Translations under genes and position numbers: made by a program
Assembly: GCA_030770425.1 (NCBI GenBank)
Contig: JASJFT010000046.1
Coordinates: forward strand, 1-64,000
Direction of reading: 5' to 3'
Origin: Darksidea phi
Taxonomy: Eukaryota; Ascomycota; Dothideomycetes; Pleosporales; Lentitheciaceae
Length of the DNA: 64,000 nt
Notes under the pieces: generated by a model
The model's database searches: none
What the model saw: the letters and a program-made list of their open reading frames with translations, nothing else
What the model was told of the DNA's origin: nothing
Shown here: piece by piece, positions 46,321 to 58,500 of the stretch
How positions within the stretch are numbered: the first letter of the stretch is position 1
How the letters are laid out: each line of letters opens with the position of its first letter

Positions 46321-47008
46321 CCTTTCTTAAATGTACATATGCAAACCTTTACGATCTTGATGGACTTTATTAAATGGTATCTCTGGATGGGATGCCTGGC
46401 TTTACATCTTTATCACGAATAGTGTTTTTTTCGGGTCGCGCTGGGGCACGATGGTTGCATTTGGCTTGGTGTTCTCTTGGGCATTTACATTATAGACGAA
46501 TGATACTTTTTACTTCTTTTCATTTTTCCGAGTGTCAACTGAAATGGTGAGCGCTTAGAGGAGTAAGAACCTGACTAACTTTCCAGTGGATGATCAGCCA
46601 GCACAGATGACATGTAAATAACAGCACAGGCAATGCGTCGTAAAGGCGACCAGAATGCTCTTTGTACCTTATCTACCGTCTCTATTGCGATATATTAATG
46701 CAACGCAGCTCTTGAATAGCAACGGGGTCTATCGTCCATGCTGGTGGCTAGGTATAGCGACGCATATTCTTTTGTTGTTGTGGTTATTGAAACCCTCAAG
46801 GTATGTGTGTATTTAGGGGTCATCCGAAACACAGTAAGAATTTGGTTGCGCAGAATAATTTTCTAGTATACCTAATATCGTTTGTAAATCGACTTTTTCC
46901 ATGTGTAACCATGTCGCGGGGAAAATTCAGGATACGCCTTCCATACGCAAGTGTCCCTGTAAGTCCTAACCGGCAACAATTTCAATTGCACATGGATGAC
47001 CGGGGAGG

Positions 47009-47175
47009 AAACATGAAAAGGAAAACGTTCAATCGGAAACATGAAAAGGAAAACGTTCAGTCGGAAACATCAAAAGGAAAACGTTCAATCGCAAACATCA
47101 AAAGGAAAAGGTTCAATCGCAAACATGAAAAGGAAAGGTTCAATCGCAAACATGAAAAGGAAAAGGTTCAATCGC
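47009..47175 (+). repeat. 28-bp tandem repeat, six units
   Basis: Six adjoining units of AAACATGAAAAGGAAAACGT plus TCAATCGG. Five are 28 bp and one is 27 bp (167 bp in total). Variants are ATG/ATC and AACG/AAGG. A frame crossing it (46803-47213) has no other support, so I treat it as non-coding. Confidence 0.9.
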
Positions 47176-47322
47176 CTTCACTTCATGCTTCCCTTCAATC
47201 GGCGTTCGTATAACTGTTGTCTGTCCAATGCTTCGCCAACCCAGGAAACATGCACATCCGGCGACTCATGTTTTATGTCTTATGGGCGGGAAGAACGATC
47301 CGTACGGCAAGGGCGCTCATGA

Positions 47323-48303
47323 TCAACGTCTCCTGTCGCCCATCGGTCCTGTGGGCGGCTGCTTACCGCTTGGAAAGCAGGCCCGGGTTTTCGCGGGACG
47401 ACTACCGTCACGAGGGGGAGGCGGCTGATAGGAATGCCCGCCAATCTGCTTCCTGCCGTCACCAGCACGATCATGCTCCCGCTCTGGTCCACGGTACCTA
47501 GAACGAGCCCTATCGTTGTCTCCCCCTCCACCACGCCTCATGTCGCTCGCGTCATCACCACGGAAGCTTGATCGAGCCCTCTCCCGACCCTCGACACCGG
47601 GACCCCTCGACCTACCTCTCTCTAGGGCCTTCCTTGCATCTCGATTCTCTGTCCTCACATCCGCCAATAGAGCGTTGACTCTATTCTCCAAGTCGTTCCG
47701 CTCACTCCTCAATCTTTTCAATTCTAGCTTGTTTTCCTCTCTCACGCTCCTTAGCTTATCTATCTCTTCCTCGAGCTCGTTTATCGTTCTGTTGTTCTGG
47801 ATGTCGTTTTCGATATGCGCCGCGTTCTCCTTGACTAAGGTCGCATTTTCCTGCAGAAGCACCGAATTATCCTTCAGGACCTTGTGCTTCTCTTCAACAC
47901 GCTTGACGTGTGACCGGACCATATCTGCGTGCTGCGTAGTCACCTCCTTGAAGCGCTTGTGGTAGTAGTTCCTTTCCTTGGCCATGGCGGCATTGTCCTC
48001 GGTGAGCTTGGCGTGGTGTTGGTGCATGAGGGAGCTGTGGGTTTCGAGTTTTTTGATTTTGTCTTGGAGGGCGACAGTGTCATCGGGACCGACGCTTAGG
48101 GTGCTAGGAGTGTTAGTGGGTTTTGCTCATTGGGGAGCGCAAATTTACCGTTCCGAAGGTGCCATGCCCACAACCTGTACTTCTGCTCCAACTGCTGAAC
48201 TCTCTGTGCGCGGACGCTTTCTTGCGATTTCTTCGATGCCATCTCGGTCACTGTCGTCGCTTTGCAGGCGAGGATCGCAGGTAGCGTTGTAGTGGCCCGC
48301 CAT
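47323..48303 (-). CDS. Coiled-coil protein with RG-rich tail, function unknown
   Basis: Two exons, 48303-48149 and 48103-47323, with a 45-nt intron (GTAAAT, CTAAC branch site, CTCCTAG), giving 311 aa. A short acidic head contains a basic motif (ARKRPRTESS). A long coiled coil spans about residues 60-195 (KIKKLETHSSLMHQHHAKL, VLLQENATLVKENAAHIEND, ELEEEIDKLRSVREENKLEL). The C-terminal third is Arg/Gly/Asp-rich (RGRSRGPGVEGRERARSSFR, DMRRGGGGDNDRARSRYRG). RG-rich tails often bind RNA; that is only a possibility here. No named family recognised. Confidence 0.65.
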
Positions 48304-49681
48304 CTTCGTGAGACCCCGCTTGACGTTCTGCTCGGAGTGGGACGTGAAGACTTTTATACCTCAGGTCGTGCAAAGGTATCGGACCGGCTTTTGACCTGTG
48401 GTGGGTTGGCAAACACACCCAGCCGCGACGGCTCGCTAAGCTTTCCGCATCGGGAAAGGCGTCACCAGCACGTGGATCGACATTCACCGTTTCGACAGGG
48501 GAGTGAGATTGAAATCGCGGCAGGTATTACCATTCTTTACGAGGAAGTCTCACCAATCCATGAGCGCAGCAATCCTTGAGTCAATATAGTTTACAAGAAA
48601 AACGCCGTACCGCCGCAGAGCAATGCTGAGCTCGACAGAGAGGCAAGCCGGTCAAGGGACGTTGTACCGCATGGCGGCGGGCCAAGATCATCAAGGGGGG
48701 TCTGAGTAGGAACTACGGCTTACTGCGTTAGTTGGGAGCGCTCTGGGGAATGCGCTCAGCCTGGAGTTTAATATATCAAAGCCTCCACTAAATCCAATAG
48801 ATCTCATTTCGCTGTAATCCATGCGGATGCAGAACTCTGGCGGTATGTCTTCGTTGTGTTGCTGGAAGAAGGTGGTCACCAAGCGAGGTGTCGTGATGCT
48901 GGAGTACGCAGTCGGCAAACCCCATCCAGGAGGACGTCAGTACCTAATGTCTCATACTAGAGGCTACGTCTGTTTCGAATTGCGATGCACTCTGTACCCT
49001 GAGCTACCACGATAACTCCGGTCCAAGTTGAGAGAGGGGCTGTGGTATCGGAGGATATACTTGACGAGATATCACAGTGCCTCCAGGGCAGCCCAGGTAA
49101 GTTGCACCCAACCCGCTCAACAACCACAGCCGCACTCGCCGGCCGAAAATCTTCCGCAGCTACAAGTGCAGTCGGCTATACAAAACAGGTGCAGAACCCT
49201 CTCGCATCCGCTTCCTCGCGACTTGGATTGTTTTTGATCTCAGATCATTGCCCACTCTTTATCCCTTCCCCGTCACATCCGCAGCCTCCCATTCGCACGG
49301 ATTGGTACCAGGACATACAATTCTCGACACCGCGTGGTACAACCGTTTGTGCCTCAGTCACAGTATCGGAATCAACCGCAGTATGCGCGTCGATGGCTGT
49401 CGCCCTAATTTTGAGGAGAGTTCGACATCATGGGCATGTGCTCACTGGTTCTACTTCGAAAATCTCACACACTAGGCCGCATATGTATTACTACATACAC
49501 GTAGTCCCAATTAATACGTGAGGTCATGAGGGAACAGGATGGAGAGCACAAGGTGAAGACCATTGGACGTTTGGTATCTATCCTATCCTGCTAACTACTA
49601 GTAGAGATTCATGAAGGCTGTGATGAAGGCTGTGATGAAGGCTGTGACGAAAGAAGAGGGGAGTATGTACGGCTATGACTA
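48304..49681. other. Intergenic
   Basis: About 1.4 kb without a supportable gene; frames at 49028-49521 overlap and show no domain. A 12-bp repeat ATGAAGGCTGTG occurs three times at 49611-49646. Confidence 0.5.
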
Positions 49682-50290
49682 CTAAGAAGCCGCGTTGCCC
49701 TGCTCCTTTACCGTCTCTTTATATTCCTTCTTATTTAATAGCTCCGTAACTCGGTCGGATAATAAAGAGAAATAATTACCGTCTAGAACCTTTCCTTCGG
49801 CTTCGTAAATCGCTTTGGAGAAGTCTATATTAAGGGGTTTATACAAACCTAAGGGAGTTAATTCCTTATTAAGTAACTAGTATAATTAGCTATAGCGGCG
49901 CTTATAGCCAGTAAACGTTAGAGAGAACGAGTAGAGTAGCTTAGGGACTTATAACTTACGGTCTACGTATACCTACGTAAATCGCTTAACTAGAGCGAGT
50001 AGGTAGAGGCTGTAGGTATTAGGGAGGTTATAGTCTAGGTACGCCTTTATCTTATAAATATAAGTACTAGCGTATATACCAGTATAGTAGTACTTAAAGG
50101 CTGTATAACTTATTACTCGCGTATTACTAACGTCGAGCTAATTCGTAATCTTCTCGATAAGGGATAGTTCTTTATACGCTATAGTACCGGGAATAAAGGT
50201 CTACGCCGTAAGTTTATTAATAAAATCCTGGTCCTTAATTTTAGTAGATATATAGAGGTAAAAAGTTCAGACGACTAGTATTAAGCTAAG
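49682..50290 (-). mobile_element. RIP-degraded relic with a 3' coding remnant
   Basis: AT-rich, TA-dense DNA similar in composition to 6213-7056. On the minus strand the left end (49876-49682) keeps about 64 open codons ending at a TAG (49684-49682). They read, for example, LYKPLNIDFSKAIYEAEGK and LLSDRVTELLNKKEYKETV, and are preceded by a TAG that could be a mutated CAG. I cannot identify the parent gene. The rest has stops in all frames. Confidence 0.4.
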
Positions 50291-50441
50291 ACGACCAGAC
50301 TTTATTTCATCCGACCAACGGACAGGGGTGTGTGTTAGCGCGGTTGGTGGGCCGAGCTGCCCCCTCCTGTGCTGCGTGTTTGTCGCCCGATTTTACACCT
50401 GTTCTCGTCGATTGCGTCCTAGCAAGGTCATCCCCCGAAGG

Positions 50442-50480
50442 ACAGCAGCAGCAACAACAACAACAGCAGAAGCAGCAAAC
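50442..50480 (+). repeat. CAG/CAA microsatellite
   Basis: About a dozen CAG/CAA triplets upstream of the DUF7136 gene. They would encode Gln in the upstream extension of the open frame, but probably lie in the leader. Confidence 0.7.
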
Positions 50481-50559
50481 AGCAGTCAGACGGTCATTGA
50501 TTATGTTGTCAGCAAGGCCACTCACGAACGCAAACAAAGCCCGCGGTCCGCTTTCCGCC

Positions 50560-51363
50560 ATGCGCCTGGCTTCCCACTCCATCTGGGCCCTCGTAGGTGC
50601 CTCTGGCTACCTCGGCGCGGTCGCCAGAGCCGCCGGTGTCCTGGATATCGGTCTGGCTTTCCCCCGTACCAACGCCACGTATTCGCCCGCAGATGACTTC
50701 CCCATTGTATTCGCCATCCAGAACTCCAAGCTGGCTGAGCATCTCAAGCCCTCCATCTGGTACAAGGTCCTCAACTTGACCGGGGATATCGAAACCCTCA
50801 TTGACAGCATCCACGAGTTCAACTGGACCAGCGCCTCAGAGCACGACCCCTATCTTTTGTGGAGAAATGTGAAGGTTGGAGGCGAGAGCAAGCTTCGCGT
50901 CCTCTGGCAGCCGCGCTGGACGTCGTGCGACCAGAGCTATGAAGAGGTCGGCCTGGTGCGCAACCGCACAGACAACTTCTTGGTCGACTTTGAGATCAGA
51001 GCGAGTGGCGAAAAGGCGGACCTCGTGGCCGCCACCAACAACGGCAATAGCGAGAACTGCTCGAACGCGGGAGTGGGCATCGACGTGACTGACAAGACAC
51101 TCGAGGCTGCGACCGGATCCTCGGCACATGAGACCTGTGCGGTTCTGGGCTCTTCGGCCCCCACACCAACCTCGAACCCCTGCAAAGTCAAAATCGACAA
51201 GGCTACAGTTGAGAGTATGGCTGCCGCCGACCTCAAGGAGAAGTGCAGGGGTCTGAACCCGCCGAGCGAGTGTCCGAAGGGCGGTCTCGCCAATCCCAGA
51301 TTTGCTGTTGCAGGAGTTTCTACCCTCGCCGCGGTTTTCGGTGCTGCTCTTTTCCTCGCTTGA
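50560..51363 (+). CDS. Secreted or GPI-anchored DUF7136-type protein
   Basis: 267 aa from the ATG at 50560 (TCCGCCATGCG), which gives a signal peptide (RLASHSIWALVGASGYLGAVARAAG). The mature part begins VLDIGLAFPRTNATYSPADDFPIVFAIQNSKLA, the DUF7136 pattern, and has several N-glycosylation sequons and spaced Cys. The C-terminus has a Ser/Pro-rich stretch, Cys pairs (PCKVKI, KCRGLNPPSECPKGG), then a hydrophobic end (VAGVSTLAAVFGAALFLA) with no following charge, typical of a GPI-anchor signal. The open frame extends upstream to 50332 through a Gln microsatellite, which would bury the signal peptide, so I reject that start. It is flanked on both sides by RIP-type relics. Confidence 0.75.
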   Translation: MRLASHSIWALVGASGYLGAVARAAGVLDIGLAFPRTNATYSPADDFPIVFAIQNSKLAEHLKPSIWYKVLNLTGDIETLIDSIHEFNWTSASEHDPYLLWRNVKVGGESKLRVLWQPRWTSCDQSYEEVGLVRNRTDNFLVDFEIRASGEKADLVAATNNGNSENCSNAGVGIDVTDKTLEAATGSSAHETCAVLGSSAPTPTSNPCKVKIDKATVESMAAADLKEKCRGLNPPSECPKGGLANPRFAVAGVSTLAAVFGAALFLA

Positions 51364-51489
51364 TTGGGCCCATATGCGTCGACCCGCGTCTTTTCGTCTT
51401 GGCAAAGTAACAAGCCCCCATTGGATTACATTCTTTACGTACGGCACGGTACCATCTTATGATTCTCCCCTGCATAAGGCCGGCTAATC

Positions 51490-51780
51490 GCAGGCAAATT
51501 TATACTGTGGGCGGTAGTGTAGGTATGCTAACTCATCGCTACCGCTGTTAGTCTCCTAACCAGGCTCTATAGTTTGGCAGTACATGTTATTGCTCGTCGC
51601 CTTAATGTTCGATGTTCGAAATATTACATCGTCGGTATCTTACGATCGATAGTACTGTGTATAGCTCTACAGCTCTATATCGCGTATGAGGTGTGGGTAC
51701 CTCTACTGTACAAACTCCTACTATGTTTCGTGCGGACCATACAAAAGAGACTCCCACTGTTCAAATCCAAACCAAATAAT
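51490..51780 (+). repeat. Dispersed repeat, copy B
   Basis: Same element and orientation as 7057-7345. This copy keeps more CA/TG (for example GGCAGTACATGTTATTG), so it is less RIP-mutated. It lies shortly after the DUF7136 gene. Confidence 0.8.
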
Positions 51781-51951
51781 GATAATAGAATAGATTCGCT
51801 CTTAAGTTTCTATGGATTGCCTCATCTGTACTACTAATTCGGCTCAGATGCCTTAACGGAAAACCTGTTCTACCGCGGATCGGGCCTGATCCGTTGTGCC
51901 ATATCGGTCAGGTTTGGTTGATTTCGTGTGTGCTACCTTATGGTGACTCCA

Positions 51952-53255
51952 TCAAATGCATGTATCGTTAATACCGTGACGGTTGATGAGACCCCTCGGA
52001 TCAAACCCGTGTATATCGCCACCTTGGTCATGATGTCCGGACTCGGGTTTGGCAGAGCGCCCAGAAGACCGTGACACGGGAGAGGCGAAGAGCTTTGATG
52101 AGAGGGATGTGACCCAAGTGTAGAATTTCGATGGTAGAACGTAGGCTTTCCAGAATCCTCTTATTGATGGGACGCAGCCGACCATGAGCGCAATTGCGGA
52201 CTCGACAAATCTGCTAGCTGTTATTAATCAGATCGACCTGGAGGAGCTGTGTAAGGAGTAAGGCCCAGACGATACTTACTGTAGTAACATGGTTGTGAGG
52301 ATACTGTCGTCGTCTCCGCGTGCGCTGGAGTGTAAATGGATCTTGTAGACCAGCGATACAACAGATGCCACAAGACCGCTTTGTATTCCTCTCATCAGCC
52401 TAGCTATGTTCATGGCTCTGGAACAATATAAAGCATTTCGAAAGGGTGAGGTAGAGAAGGAGCACCTACAATATTCCCGAACAGAAGACGATCACAACCC
52501 CAACCTTTCTGTGGTTTGGAAGATTAAGGGAGATTATCGGGCGCAAAGGAAGGATCATGATAGCCAAGTCGGCTGCGACAGATACGGCACCCGAGGTGAT
52601 GCCCGCGTCAATATTGGCCTTGCCGCAGCGTTGCCACTTAGGAAGGGTATGGGGCGTGTCGAACGGGTGGCACTGAATCAACGGTGGGATCAAGGAAGCT
52701 ATAAATCCGAGCACCGAAGCCACAAGGACGAACCAACACGCATAGCGCATCCAGTTAAGCACACCAAAAAGCCTCAGATAAAGCAGGAGGACGGGAGCTT
52801 TGGAAGTCCACAGCGAGAAGGCGGCCATGATCGGGACAGCGATGCCAGTCTGAGGGGCATTCTAATTAGTCTGAGTGGCTATGAAGAGGAGAGAACCTTA
52901 CATTGATGGAATAGTCTAAATCTGGTGGCATAGAAAACCCTATGTGACAACGTTGATGATGAACAAAACTAAAGGACACAAGGAGTGTTGGATTACTTAC
53001 TTTTATACTGGTATTCATTGAAGACATAGAATGCGACCACTATCGCAAAGCTTGCGACGGACAGCCCTGGAAAACTTTGTCAGCTATCGCTCTTGTGCCA
53101 CGACAATGAGACTACCTACAATCGTCCACCTGGTAGCTCTTGTACTGTCGGATAGATATAGCAATGCGCATCCCAATGGAAGCTGCAGTCAATACTATCA
53201 GAGAGATGCCGATGCCTAAGTAGACATCGTTCGTGATGATACTAATAGCCACCAT
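51952..53255 (-). CDS. Fungal rhodopsin-domain integral membrane protein (second copy of the family)
   Basis: Six exons on the minus strand: 53255-53120, 53066-53001, 52939-52902, 52849-52470, 52417-52280 and 52210-51952, giving 338 aa; all phases close. Seven hydrophobic segments. Family landmarks are VYLGIGISLIVLTAASIGMRIAI (helix 1), FSLWTSKAPVLLLYLRLFGV, the loop HPFDTPHTLPKWQRC (Cys-containing, as in the family), LPLRPIISLNLPNHRKVGVVIVF, and FVESAIALMVGCVPSIRGFW near the end. It differs clearly from the gene at 2212-3437, so the two are not recent duplicates. It lies beside the candidate diterpenoid genes, but no link is proven. Confidence 0.75.
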
Positions 53256-54153
53256 GGTGAGTTAGCGCTTGAGTCACTAGCGTAGGGATAAACGAAACCG
53301 GTAGGGTCAAAAAGCACACCAGGACGAGAACCAGAAATGGCAGAGGCTAAATACGCCATGGAATACGCACTTGGGGCGAACAAGGTGGAGCCGCTATCGC
53401 GGGACTATATGGAACCAATGCCCCCCTATAGTGATCTCCAACCCAAGACCCAGCTATGCGTCAATAGCGGGCTGCTCTGGCCCTTCCAGTCACTGCGCAT
53501 AGAGTTTTCATGGATAACTGCGGGGGCTCAGGTATAGGACGGCTTCTGTACACCCCGATACACAGCGGCTTCTGTACATCCCGACACACAGCGAATCTGT
53601 ACACCCCGAACTTATAAGCAAATTAGAAAGTTAGATTAGATTTAGCCGCTGCCACAAATTAAATGGTACAACTTGATTTGGCATTTGCCCTGGAACCCGT
53701 GTGCCAAACGAGTGGCCGGTAACGGTGTTTCGGGCAGGCTGGCTACCCTCACCGCAATTAGAATAGGCCCGTTTTGGGATGTGCCAGGTACAACAGGTAT
53801 CTTTGTAAGTGGTGTAGGTATCCCCGGGGCTACTCCTACGAGGACGAGCAATCTGCCATGGTCCTTGCAAAGTATTACCAAGACGTACTTATTCCAAGCA
53901 AAAGGCCGGTCTGCGAACCTTGTCGGGTCCTGCTAATGATTTTAAAGTGTTACTGTTATCAACAAATCACAAAGAAGGTAACCGATCACTGCAGATAGCT
54001 ATAGATATAAGGTCCGCAAGCTCGGAAGTAATAATGAAATCTGTAGTTCAAAACTATCAGCACTTTCTAGTCTCGATATCTCCACCTTGCCCCATCGTAT
54101 ATCTGGGGTTGAACCTGCGCTGTGAATTACTATCAGCCAATAGTTTCGGGCCA
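53256..54153. other. Intergenic with a short tandem repeat
   Basis: About 0.9 kb. A 26-bp unit (GGCTTCTGTACACCCCGATA plus CACAGC) is repeated nearly three times at 53541-53609. Open frames at 53631-53936 on both strands overlap and have no domain. Confidence 0.5.
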
Positions 54154-55480
54154 ATGTTCAGCACGTTCAGGCACCAGAAGTCTGAGTCAGGCGATGACCA
54201 GTATGTTGTCGAGTCAACCGCCTCCCCCTTCGACAGATCATCGCATCGGATCTCTCGGCTAGCCTGTGTCTACTGCAGGTCGAAAAATGTTAGGCACCCC
54301 AGAGGCTAGCGAAGTGGCATCGGTAATTTAACAAGGCTTATAGGTCAAATGTACAGGCGAAGAACATGGATGCCAACGGTGCCTAGACAAGCAGCTGGTA
54401 TGCTCATATACGAGCCCTAGCCGGCCCGAGACAGAGACTGTGCCGCGGCGTCTCCCACGCATGCAACACATTGCTAAAAATGTGGATGCTGGCGTTTTAC
54501 GTCTAGGAGATGACATCGCTGCTATACATGACAAATCCGAGAAGTCCCTCAATATTGAGACGCATCTGGCTCAGGATTCCGTGATGGCCAACTCAGATCT
54601 GTGGAATATAGAGTTAGATCTAGTCCAATCGGCCATGGGACAAGATGCGTATTCCTTGTATGGAAATTCCAGCTTCCTATCCTTCGACGCTTTTCCAACA
54701 ATCGACGCAGCCACTCCTACTTCTACCATTGCTGATAAGGCCGCAAACCCGAGTCCTCCCACGCATCGAGCCAACGAGCCCGGGAGCGGCGAAATTGTGG
54801 AGTCTGCAAGCTCAAGCACTATCCCGAGCCCTATCCCGAACCCAGACCACGCAAACAATCTCTGCTCGGAAATTCTCAAGGTGTATGAGACCGTTGAAGT
54901 CGGCCTAGCACGTGCGCAACTTGCCGGCTCTATGGGCCCATCCGTATGCATAACGAGGCCGATCATGTCTCCGTCGCCTGAACCCAATGACGAGCTTGCG
55001 TGCCAGAAGGAGGTGCTGAGAAGTTGCGAGAAGTGGCTTAGCTGTGATGCGTCCCGCATTCAGTCACAGCATGCCATGTTGATGGTTTCCATTTTGGACA
55101 GGCTGCTCGCAAGCATTCTGTCTATGGCCAAAACGCCCAATGACGGGAATGGTGGGGATTTACCAATACCTCCCGTATCTCCCGAAAAATCCTCAAGCTA
55201 CATAGGTGGAAGGGTATGGTCGTTGCGAGATCCGCAGAACACTAAGGACCCTCGAATGTTTATCGCGGAGGCGGACTATAGTCTCCATACTGACAAGCGG
55301 AGGATAGAAGATGAGGAAAGGATTCACGTACTCAAAAGTCTTTTGGATTTTCGTGCTTCGCGGCTCAAAGGACTGTTGGAAAGGCTGGGGGCAATAGCAG
55401 CATCGAATCAATGGCAGATGCAGACAATCATGGTGCAAAATCTTCTAGAGCGTCTGACTAGTCACCGCGAGCTATTATGA
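54154..55480 (+). CDS. Zn2Cys6 transcription factor (AflR-like architecture)
   Basis: Two exons, 54154-54288 and 54344-55480, giving 423 aa. The 55-nt intron (GTTAGG...TATAG) lies inside the zinc cluster. Joining gives CVYCRSKNVKC, then TGEEHGCQRCLDKQLVC: six Cys at residues 38, 41, 48, 55, 58 and 65 with spacing 2-6-6-2-6, a perfect binuclear cluster. The rest has a Ser/Pro-rich middle and a C-terminal helical region (CEKWLSCDASRIQSQHAMLM, ending ERLTSHRELL) like the AflR-type domain of pathway-specific regulators. It is convergent with the diterpene synthase (93 bp between stop codons), consistent with a cluster regulator. The start could lie further upstream in the same frame. Confidence 0.82.
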
Positions 55481-55573
55481 TCCGTTGTTCGAAATATGAC
55501 CGCGTTCAAGGTATCCTCCGTCTCCGTCACTCTATGTAATGATTATGTATCTGCTTGCATTACTCTACGACGC

Positions 55574-58500
55574 CTAAGATGTCTTCTCATTCGTCATCCG
55601 ACTAGCAACGTCCTTCACTACATAGATTTGGCCATACAGGTCCGTCACATCACAAAACATGGTCCAAATCTCCATCTGCCGACGCCTTTCGCTTCCTTGC
55701 ATCTTTTCCCCGAGGCGTCTCATGGTATCCCTAAGCCAGCTCCGCTCGTACTGCGCGAGTTCATACAACGTCTTCTTTTTGGCCTGTAATACACTATCAT
55801 CGCCGTACCTATCCTTATTCCCATCCTCAACACCATTCGCTACAGCCGCGCCAGTGAACTCAGCAAAGTCAAGCGAGTTCAAGTTGCACTCGGCCTCGTC
55901 GCGCGCAATGGACCCATAGTCATTATACATACGACACATAGTAGCTAGGTGCTGGCACGCAGCGGCTGCCAGGTATTTGGCTTGTGTCGTGGGGAAACTC
56001 TCGATGCCACCAAACTGCGTGCTCAGTAAACAGCCGGCAAAGGCAAACGAGTACGGGCAAGCGGTGTGAGCGCTCGAGGTGGTATGAACCCATTGGAAAT
56101 AGCTTTCCCTGCCAGTAATCTGCGTTGGCGGCGACAAGCCAGCCCTAGCCCTTTCCAACTGGCGTGTCGAGCTCCGGGTCCAGGCCAGGCGGGCGTTGTC
56201 CTCTGACTGTGTGGAATGAGCGTGAAGATACGTTTGGAGCTCCCGGAGAGTCGAATTTCGGTCCCAAATGCTGGCTGATTGAACAGAAGGGTGGCGGCTG
56301 ATATGTGACACAAATCGCGTCAGGGCTCCACGCAATTCATCATGATTGCCGTTGCATTCGATACTGTAATCAGTGTTTTTGTGGACCAAGACATTACCAG
56401 TTACACTAGCTGCGTCATTCATTCCGTTTGTCGAGTTCCCTCTCGTAGCATTCGATATCTTGACTGGCTTATTCGGCATCTCGGCGAGTGTTTCTTCTTC
56501 TACGGTATTGAAGACGTCATCAATGAGCTTGCGAAGAGAACCTATGCGTCCTTCAAACGACGGTCCCGCCACAGCTTCCATGAACTCATCAGCCTGGAAG
56601 TCGAGAAACGAAATGACCATCATCTCGAAAATGAAATGTGTCGATGCATATGTACTAGCCCTGTTGTTGCAACTCGTCCAGGTCAGAGGGATCAGGTCAA
56701 AGTATTGGTCTGGTGCCATGTCCTTCCTCGGGAAAATATCCAGACGGCGACGTCGTAGCAAAGGTTGGAACAGTGAAGCCTCCAACATTGATGCTTGGAC
56801 CTGCCATTCTGGAGTGGAGGCGAATAATGGCGTCTGCTTGAGGAGTTTTACGTATTTCCTACCGCTTTCGAGGCTGGAAACATGATGGCGACCGGATTCC
56901 AACGATATTCTACTTGCCAGACATGACGCCGCCTTGAGCGCAGCAAGCTTGTAGCTCTGAGTAAGTAATTGGGAGCCGAAGCTGACTTTTTCGACCCATA
57001 CCCGATTTGCATCCGACTCGAGCTCTGAGTCTGGCATTGAGCTTAAAAGGCTTACTTGATCCTTTATGTCCTCATCGATTTGAGGTCTGATAGGGTCGAA
57101 AAAAGGGAGCCTCCGGGCTTCGCAGAGGATGAGAACTCGGTAAGCTGTTTGTTCGATTGATCTGGGCTGCGGATTGCGCAGTAAAGCCCTCAGACAGGCT
57201 TGAAACAGAGTGATGTGCACCTGTGATTGCACGGCTTGGCTCAACGGCTCCAGATTGCCCCTCTCGATCTGGATTAAAAGATCCACAACTGCTTGGACAA
57301 CAAGGAGCGACGGATAAAGAGAGCTTAGGTTCTGCGAGAGTTCAGCTTCAGAAAACCATGACGTGCGTCAGAGATAGTCGCCACAGTAAACTTACCCATT
57401 TATCTTTGATACTTCCGTCACTCTCCCACCAGCAATGGCACAAGAAATCGACAATTTTCAAGATTTGAGTCGAATAACGTGACAAATCAGGCTGCTCGAG
57501 AAGCGCCGAGAGAACGTTGCAGTTTGCCGTAAAGCTCGGATTCCGCTCCGTAGCATATGTGCGAAAATGTGTGTCGACTTCGAAAGCATCGATCATCCCA
57601 GTCGGGGATGCTTCTCTTCCCAGTCTGCTCAAACAGACGATGCATTTGGCCGTATCATCGACATCGGCTGGTATACCAGGTGCTGTTGATGAAAAAAGTT
57701 TTAGAGAATGGCCCATAGAAGGATTGGCGCTGAGTTGAGCATCTTACCAAAGCCAATGGTGCCTTGCCCCTGTTCGAATGCATGTTCTAGCAGTCTGACC
57801 ATTGCTTCCAATTCGGCGCAGCGAAAATCTGCGACAGAAAATCCAGCACGGAGCATTGTTGATAGAATCTAGTTTCGTGGTTAACAAGTCGGATCCTGAT
57901 CAGAGGTCTGGATGGACACACCCAAGTGTACTCAAAGAACATAGAAGGAAATGCACTTGGGACCGCACCGCTACTTTTTCCTACACTCGCTTGAACAACA
58001 TGACGGAGGTAGGCTTCTGCCTCATTGTCCCAATTCGAGGCGTACACTAGGTACGCTGCGGTGGAAGACGGAGATCCCATCATGGAGCCGCTGGCCTTGT
58101 GGTGAACTAGTTTATCGAAGTCCAATTTGCCATTGAAGGCCTCGAGAGAATGGAGCGCCGTCGAAGGCTGGCGGCCGTATAGAGACTCAGGCTTGAAACC
58201 TGACATCTTGGCGGTATGAATTCGCCTTAGAACCTGTTCGCCTGCAAAATCAAAGACCGTTAAAGAATTCTCAGCCCTCAATAGCTTCAATAGCGCCGGC
58301 ACGATAATCTCAAAGCCAACATGTGCCGTTGCAGCAACATCCCAACTCTTGAGCTGAGAAGCTAGCGATTCCGTTGCTCGACGCATACGCCTTTCGACCC
58401 CTTCCAGGGCATAGTCTGTTGTGTTGAGAGGTTCGAGGCGGTGTTTCTGTAGAGAGAGAAGCGAGGCTGCTGTGTTTAAGATGCCATCGATTTGTGATGT

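Noticed and set aside
47009..47175. CRISPR-like array
   Set aside because: Units are directly adjoining without spacers, in a eukaryotic genome; it is a minisatellite.
46803..47213. 136-aa frame with KRK/NRKHEKE repeats
   Set aside because: Generated by the 28-bp tandem repeat; units are not a multiple of three and no other coding support exists.
50332..50559. Upstream extension of the DUF7136 gene through a polyGln tract
   Set aside because: It would place 76 residues before a good signal peptide; the ATG at 50560 is better.
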